Shown: one piece after another, positions 13,605 to 16,847 of the stretch
Numbering within the stretch: the stretch's first letter is position 1
How the letters are laid out: each line of letters starts with the position of its first letter
From: Devosia equisanguinis
Lineage (GTDB): Bacteria > Pseudomonadota > Alphaproteobacteria > Rhizobiales > Hyphomicrobiaceae
Reading direction: 5' to 3'
Assembly (NCBI GenBank): GCA_945901835.1
Contig: CAMDMH010000005.1
Location: 1 to 16,847, forward strand
DNA: 16,847 nt
Translations under genes and position numbers: made by a program
The notes under the pieces: generated by a model
Databases searched by the model: none
Seen by the model: the letters and a program-made list of their open reading frames with translations, nothing else
Told to the model about the DNA's origin: nothing

Positions 13605-14969
13605 ATGGCGTTTCGCGACAAGCACCTGATCATCGGCGCGGGCCCCGTGGGCCTCGCGATGGCCAAGGCCGTGAAGCAGCATGGCTTGCCCTACGACCAC
13701 GTCGATGCAGGGCCCGGCCTCGGCGGAAACTGGCGTCACGGCCTCTATGAGAACGTCCACATCGTATCCTCGAAGCGCTCGACCGCATTCGCCGACTACC
13801 CGATGCCGGAACAATACCCGGACTTTCCGAGTGCCTCGCAGTTGCTCGCCTATCTCGAAAGCTATGCCAGCGATCATGGCCTCGATTCCGCGATCGAGAC
13901 CGGCCGCACGGTGACCGCGGTTCGCCCCCTTGTCGACGACACCTGGCACGTCGAGATCGATGGCGAGGAGCCCCGGCACTACAAAGGCGTCATCGTCTGC
14001 AACGGCCATCACCGCGATCCCAAATGGCCGAGCTATCGCGGCCAGGAAACCGCGCCGCTGATCCACGCGCACGATTATAGCGCCCCGTCGGAACTCGCAG
14101 GCAAGCGTGTGCTGGTGATCGGCGGTGGCAACTCGGCCTGCGACATCGCCTGGGAAGCCGCTCGCGTCGGCGCATCGAGCGACATGAGCCTGCGTGCCGG
14201 CTACTGGTTCCTGCCCAAGACGTTCCTCGGCCGCCCGGTCACGGACTTGCCGATCTGGACCCTGCCGGTAGCGCTGCAACGTCTGATCCTGCGCGGCGTC
14301 ATTCGCCTGGTTATCGGCGACTACCGTGCCTATGGCTTGCAGCGGCCCAGGTCGAAGCTGTTCGAGCGCCATTCGACCTTCGGCACGGAAGTGTTGGGCT
14401 ACATCGCCCAGGGCCGCATCGCGCCGCGCCCCGACATCGAGCGCTTCGATGGCAACACGGCGCACTTCCGTGATGGCTCGTCAGGCGAATACGATCTCGT
14501 CGTCGCCGCGACCGGCTATCACAACAGCTTCCCTTTTCTGCCCGCCGGCATGATCGAGGTGAAGAACGACGCGGTGCAGATCTACGGCAGCGCGTTTCCA
14601 TCGAACGTGAAGAACCTTTACATCGTCGGCTCGAACCAGCCGCGCAACGGCTTCGGCAACATCGTCACCCCTGCGGTGGCGCTGTTCGCACGGCTGATCC
14701 GCATGCAGGACGAGATCGAGCACCCGATCGGCGCGGTGTTGGAATGGCAGGGCGATCCGCTGCCCGAAACCAACCTGATGGACCCAGGCGCCGCCAAGCG
14801 CGAGATCTGGTTGTCGAACCGCATGCTGTGGTTGCTGCGCTTGCAGTCGCGCCGCCTCGTGCATGACCGCCGCTGGCTTGGCCCACCTGCGGAGTTCATT
14901 CGAGAAGATGCCCGGCCATCGGACGTTCAGGACGTGGTTCCTGAGAGCCGCGACGTCGCGGCAGCTTGA
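13605..14969 (+). CDS. Flavin-containing monooxygenase-like FAD/NAD(P)-binding protein
   Basis: The 454-aa product has two Rossmann sites: GAGPVG (11-16) for FAD and GGGNSA (173-178) for NAD(P)H. The linker YRGQETAPLIHAHDY (144-158) resembles the FxGxxxHxxxY signature of flavin monooxygenases, stretched by two residues. Further markers are GGNWRHGLYEN (40-50), followed by the FMO-like DYPMPEQYPDFPSASQLLAYLESYA, and AATGYHNSFPFLP (301-313). It should oxygenate a nucleophilic N or S atom, or be a Baeyer-Villiger relative; the substrate is unknown. The ATG at 13605 lacks a strong ribosome site. It lies 153 bp after yggS with no clear functional link, and its stop is 16 bp from that of the converging small gene. 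Confidence 0.88.
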   Translation: MAFRDKHLIIGAGPVGLAMAKAVKQHGLPYDHVDAGPGLGGNWRHGLYENVHIVSSKRSTAFADYPMPEQYPDFPSASQLLAYLESYASDHGLDSAIETGRTVTAVRPLVDDTWHVEIDGEEPRHYKGVIVCNGHHRDPKWPSYRGQETAPLIHAHDYSAPSELAGKRVLVIGGGNSACDIAWEAARVGASSDMSLRAGYWFLPKTFLGRPVTDLPIWTLPVALQRLILRGVIRLVIGDYRAYGLQRPRSKLFERHSTFGTEVLGYIAQGRIAPRPDIERFDGNTAHFRDGSSGEYDLVVAATGYHNSFPFLPAGMIEVKNDAVQIYGSAFPSNVKNLYIVGSNQPRNGFGNIVTPAVALFARLIRMQDEIEHPIGAVLEWQGDPLPETNLMDPGAAKREIWLSNRMLWLLRLQSRRLVHDRRWLGPPAEFIREDARPSDVQDVVPESRDVAAA

Positions 14970-14985
14970 GCGAATCCGGCCTTTA

Positions 14986-15426
14986 TCAGTGCCGCGCACC
15001 CGCTGCCAAATCCGAGATAGTGAGTTCACCCGCGCCAGACAGGTCGCGCAGTATCACTGACCGCTCGTGGCTGTCAGCGGCCAGAAAATGTACGTGCACC
15101 TCGGTGGCACCGAGCTTGGCGGCGGTCAGTCGAACTTCAGCGAGGTTCGAGCAGCCGACGCCGTGCTCCAGGCTACCTATGTGCATCACTTCGGCCCGGC
15201 CCGAGGCGTGACGGCGCACAAGCATCACATTGGCGTCCGGCAATTCGGGGCATTCGAGCAGCGTATAGACGGTGTGCACGTATCGGCTGCCGGTCGCCCC
15301 GCGCCAGAACGTGAAATCGTGGGGCGCCGGCGGGGCCGCGGAAGCCACACGCATCTGCGCAGAAGCGGCCGCTCGCGGATTGAGACGCGCGCGTGCAGAG
15401 CTGAAATCGATCACAACCGCGGACAT
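14986..15426 (-). CDS. Conserved small protein of unknown function
   Basis: The 146-aa product has an Ala/Arg-rich, probably flexible N-terminus (1-37), then a compact domain: FTFWRGATGSRYVHTVYTLL (38-57), CPELPDANVMLVRR (59-72), a polar turn, and LGATEVHVHFLAADSHERS (105-123). I remember similar FWRGxxGxRYVHxV proteins in other alphaproteobacteria, all unnamed. No signal peptide, membrane segment, metal cluster or catalytic motif is clear. The ATG at 15424-15426 has AGGGG upstream and is preferred to a TTG eight codons earlier. It converges on the monooxygenase gene with a 16-bp gap and is probably monocistronic. Confidence 0.8.
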   Translation of the reverse strand: MSAVVIDFSSARARLNPRAAASAQMRVASAAPPAPHDFTFWRGATGSRYVHTVYTLLECPELPDANVMLVRRHASGRAEVMHIGSLEHGVGCSNLAEVRLTAAKLGATEVHVHFLAADSHERSVILRDLSGAGELTISDLAAGARH

Positions 15427-15435
15427 GACACACGA

Positions 15436-15440
15436 CCCCT
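15436..15440 (-). promoter_or_regulatory. Ribosome site choosing the ATG at 15426
   Basis: The minus strand reads AGGGG nine bases before the ATG. The alternative TTG at 15450 overlaps no such site. This supports the 146-aa product over a 154-aa one. Confidence 0.55.
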
Positions 15441-15692
15441 GACGCGACAAAGCAAACCCGAACCTTGCGCAAGCGTCGCAGATCCCCGGTTCCGAATTGT
15501 GACCTTTTCTTCCTTGCTAAATCGTTGAAGCCCAACGCGCGGCGTAACGATTGCCCAACCGCTGCCGCAATACGGCGCCGCGGAACACGCGGGACGACTA
15601 TCCGTATCAAGGGTGCGGTAGCGCGCGTTGCGTCGGCATGTTCGCTGGTGCAACCAGAAAGATTCCGTTTACCGCAACTCTATGCCGCGAGG

Positions 15693-16847
15693 CTAAACGC
15701 CGGCCAAGTCCACGATCAGATGCCCGCTCTCACCCACGGTCACCCGGTCTCCGGGATGTATGAGGATCGTCGAGTTCGGCTCTTCGACCACGGCCGGTCC
15801 CTCGAAGGTGAAGCCGACCGGCAGCGACGGCCTCCACAGGATGCGCGTCGGCACCGGACGCGAGGCGTCGGTGAAGATCACGTCCCGCCGCCGCTCCTCG
15901 TTGATACCCTCCGCCGTCCAGGGCGCCGTCAGCCACGTCTCTGCCAGCGTATCGGCGCGCTGCGAGGTCAGCACCAGCCGCATGTTGACGATCTCGAGGC
16001 TCTCCTCGATTGCAGCTTGCCCGTAGCGCTTGTCGTGCTCGGCGTGGAACCGCTGCCGCAGCGCATCGAGATCGCCGGTCAGCGCATCCGGACCATCGAC
16101 TGCGATCTGCAATGCGTGCTCCTGGCCGACGTAACGAAGGTCAGCGAAGAACCGGAACTGCGCATCCGCCTTGGAGATGCCGTCGCGCTGGGCCTCATCC
16201 GCGCCGTGATGCGCAAGCTCGTCGAACACCTGTGCCACGACGCCGTGATCGAGCGCCCCGATGCGGCCGACGAGCGTCCGCACGAAATCCTGCCGCCACG
16301 ACGCCATCAGCATGCCGAGCGCGGAGAAGTTGCCCGGCAGCTTCGGAATGATCACGCGCGGCACGAAGATCTCCCGCGCCAGCGCCAGCGCATGCAGCGG
16401 CCCCGCGCCGCCGAACGCGATCATCGTCGTATCCCGCGGATCGACGCCCTTGTTCACCGACACCGCGCGCACCGACAGCGACATCGCCGCATCCGCGATC
16501 TGTGCGATGCCGAGCGCGGCTTCCTTCACCGAAAGCCCCAGCGGCTTGGCCACCTTCGCCTCGATCGCACGTTCCGCAGCGGCCATGTCGAGCTGCATCT
16601 TGCCGCCGAGGAACCGCCCCGGATTGATCCGCCCGAGCACGAGATCGGCATCCGTCACCACAGGATCCATATTGCCCTTGCCGTAACAGGCTGGCCCCGG
16701 ATCGGCGCCCGCGCTGCGTGGCCCGACGTGCAGGCCGCCCGCTTCGTCTACCCACGCGATCGAGCCGCCGCCCGCACCCACTTCCACGATGTCGACGACA
16801 GGAAGCTGCATCGGCTGTCCGCTGGCGAGATCGCCGATCACGTAGCC
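15693..16847 (-). CDS. Hydantoinase A/5-oxoprolinase family subunit (partial, 5' end off window)
   Basis: Only the C-terminal 384 codons and the TAG stop are in view; the family is usually near 680-700 aa. The visible blocks are IVEVGAGGGSIAWVDEAGG, the signature RSAGADPGPACYGKG, VTDADLVLGRINPGRFLGG, and IAFGGAGPLHALALARE, all in the hydantoinase A domain. They are followed by the C-terminal domain with EGPAVVEEPNSTILIHPGD. Members use ATP to open cyclic amides (N-methylhydantoin, 5-oxoproline) or carboxylate ketones, and the substrate cannot be told from this part. The partner B subunit does not follow the stop, so it must lie upstream beyond the right edge or elsewhere. No frameshift is seen. 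Confidence 0.92.
   Translation of the reverse strand, partial: GYVIGDLASGQPMQLPVVDIVEVGAGGGSIAWVDEAGGLHVGPRSAGADPGPACYGKGNMDPVVTDADLVLGRINPGRFLGGKMQLDMAAAERAIEAKVAKPLGLSVKEAALGIAQIADAAMSLSVRAVSVNKGVDPRDTTMIAFGGAGPLHALALAREIFVPRVIIPKLPGNFSALGMLMASWRQDFVRTLVGRIGALDHGVVAQVFDELAHHGADEAQRDGISKADAQFRFFADLRYVGQEHALQIAVDGPDALTGDLDALRQRFHAEHDKRYGQAAIEESLEIVNMRLVLTSQRADTLAETWLTAPWTAEGINEERRRDVIFTDASRPVPTRILWRPSLPVGFTFEGPAVVEEPNSTILIHPGDRVTVGESGHLIVDLAGV

Noticed and set aside
12656..13750. 364-codon plus-strand frame spanning the fic end, yggS and the monooxygenase start
   Set aside because: It is out of frame with three recognisable genes and extremely rich in Arg, Pro and Gly.

Overview
The window is GC-rich chromosomal DNA from an alphaproteobacterium, most likely of the order Hyphomicrobiales (Rhizobiales). 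The main evidence is an EipA/DUF1134 envelope protein, the CckA-CtrA phosphotransferase ChpT, an LDH-like malate dehydrogenase, the leuS-lptE-holA cluster, and an intergenic palindrome resembling the dispersed repeats common in this order. The genus cannot be fixed from the sequence alone.

Layout. Positions 1-2447 are all on the minus strand: malate dehydrogenase (mdh, complete or one stop codon short of complete at the left edge), a REP-like nested palindrome, a group II truncated haemoglobin, a terminator-like palindrome, and chpT. After a 403-bp gap come three plus-strand genes: cysQ, eipA with an unusually long disordered linker, and a membrane-anchored coiled-coil protein of unknown function. 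A 299-bp convergent gap holds two strong dyads. Positions 6962-11354 are a minus-strand cluster, transcribed leuS > lptE > holA. Divergent from leuS are fic (class II Fic AMP-transferase with a C-terminal winged helix) and yggS (PLP homeostasis), which share an ATGA stop/start, followed by a flavin-containing monooxygenase-like gene. The right end has two minus-strand genes: a small conserved protein of unknown function and the C-terminal half of a hydantoinase A/5-oxoprolinase-family subunit that runs off the edge.

How the parts fit. chpT and eipA belong to cell-cycle and envelope control, with lptE in lipopolysaccharide export and the coiled-coil protein a possible envelope partner. mdh, cysQ, leuS, holA and yggS are housekeeping genes. 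The accessory-looking parts are the globin gene between two palindromic repeats, the fic gene between leuS and yggS, and the hydantoinase.

The most interesting signal is in the AT-rich leuS-fic gap. It holds three inverted repeats of the form TGTTCA-N15-TGAACA (two exact, one with a mismatch in each arm), each beginning exactly 72 bp after the last and ending just before the fic start. This looks like a helically phased operator array, possibly read by the winged helix of Fic itself. I see no CRISPR array, insertion sequence, tRNA or rRNA gene.
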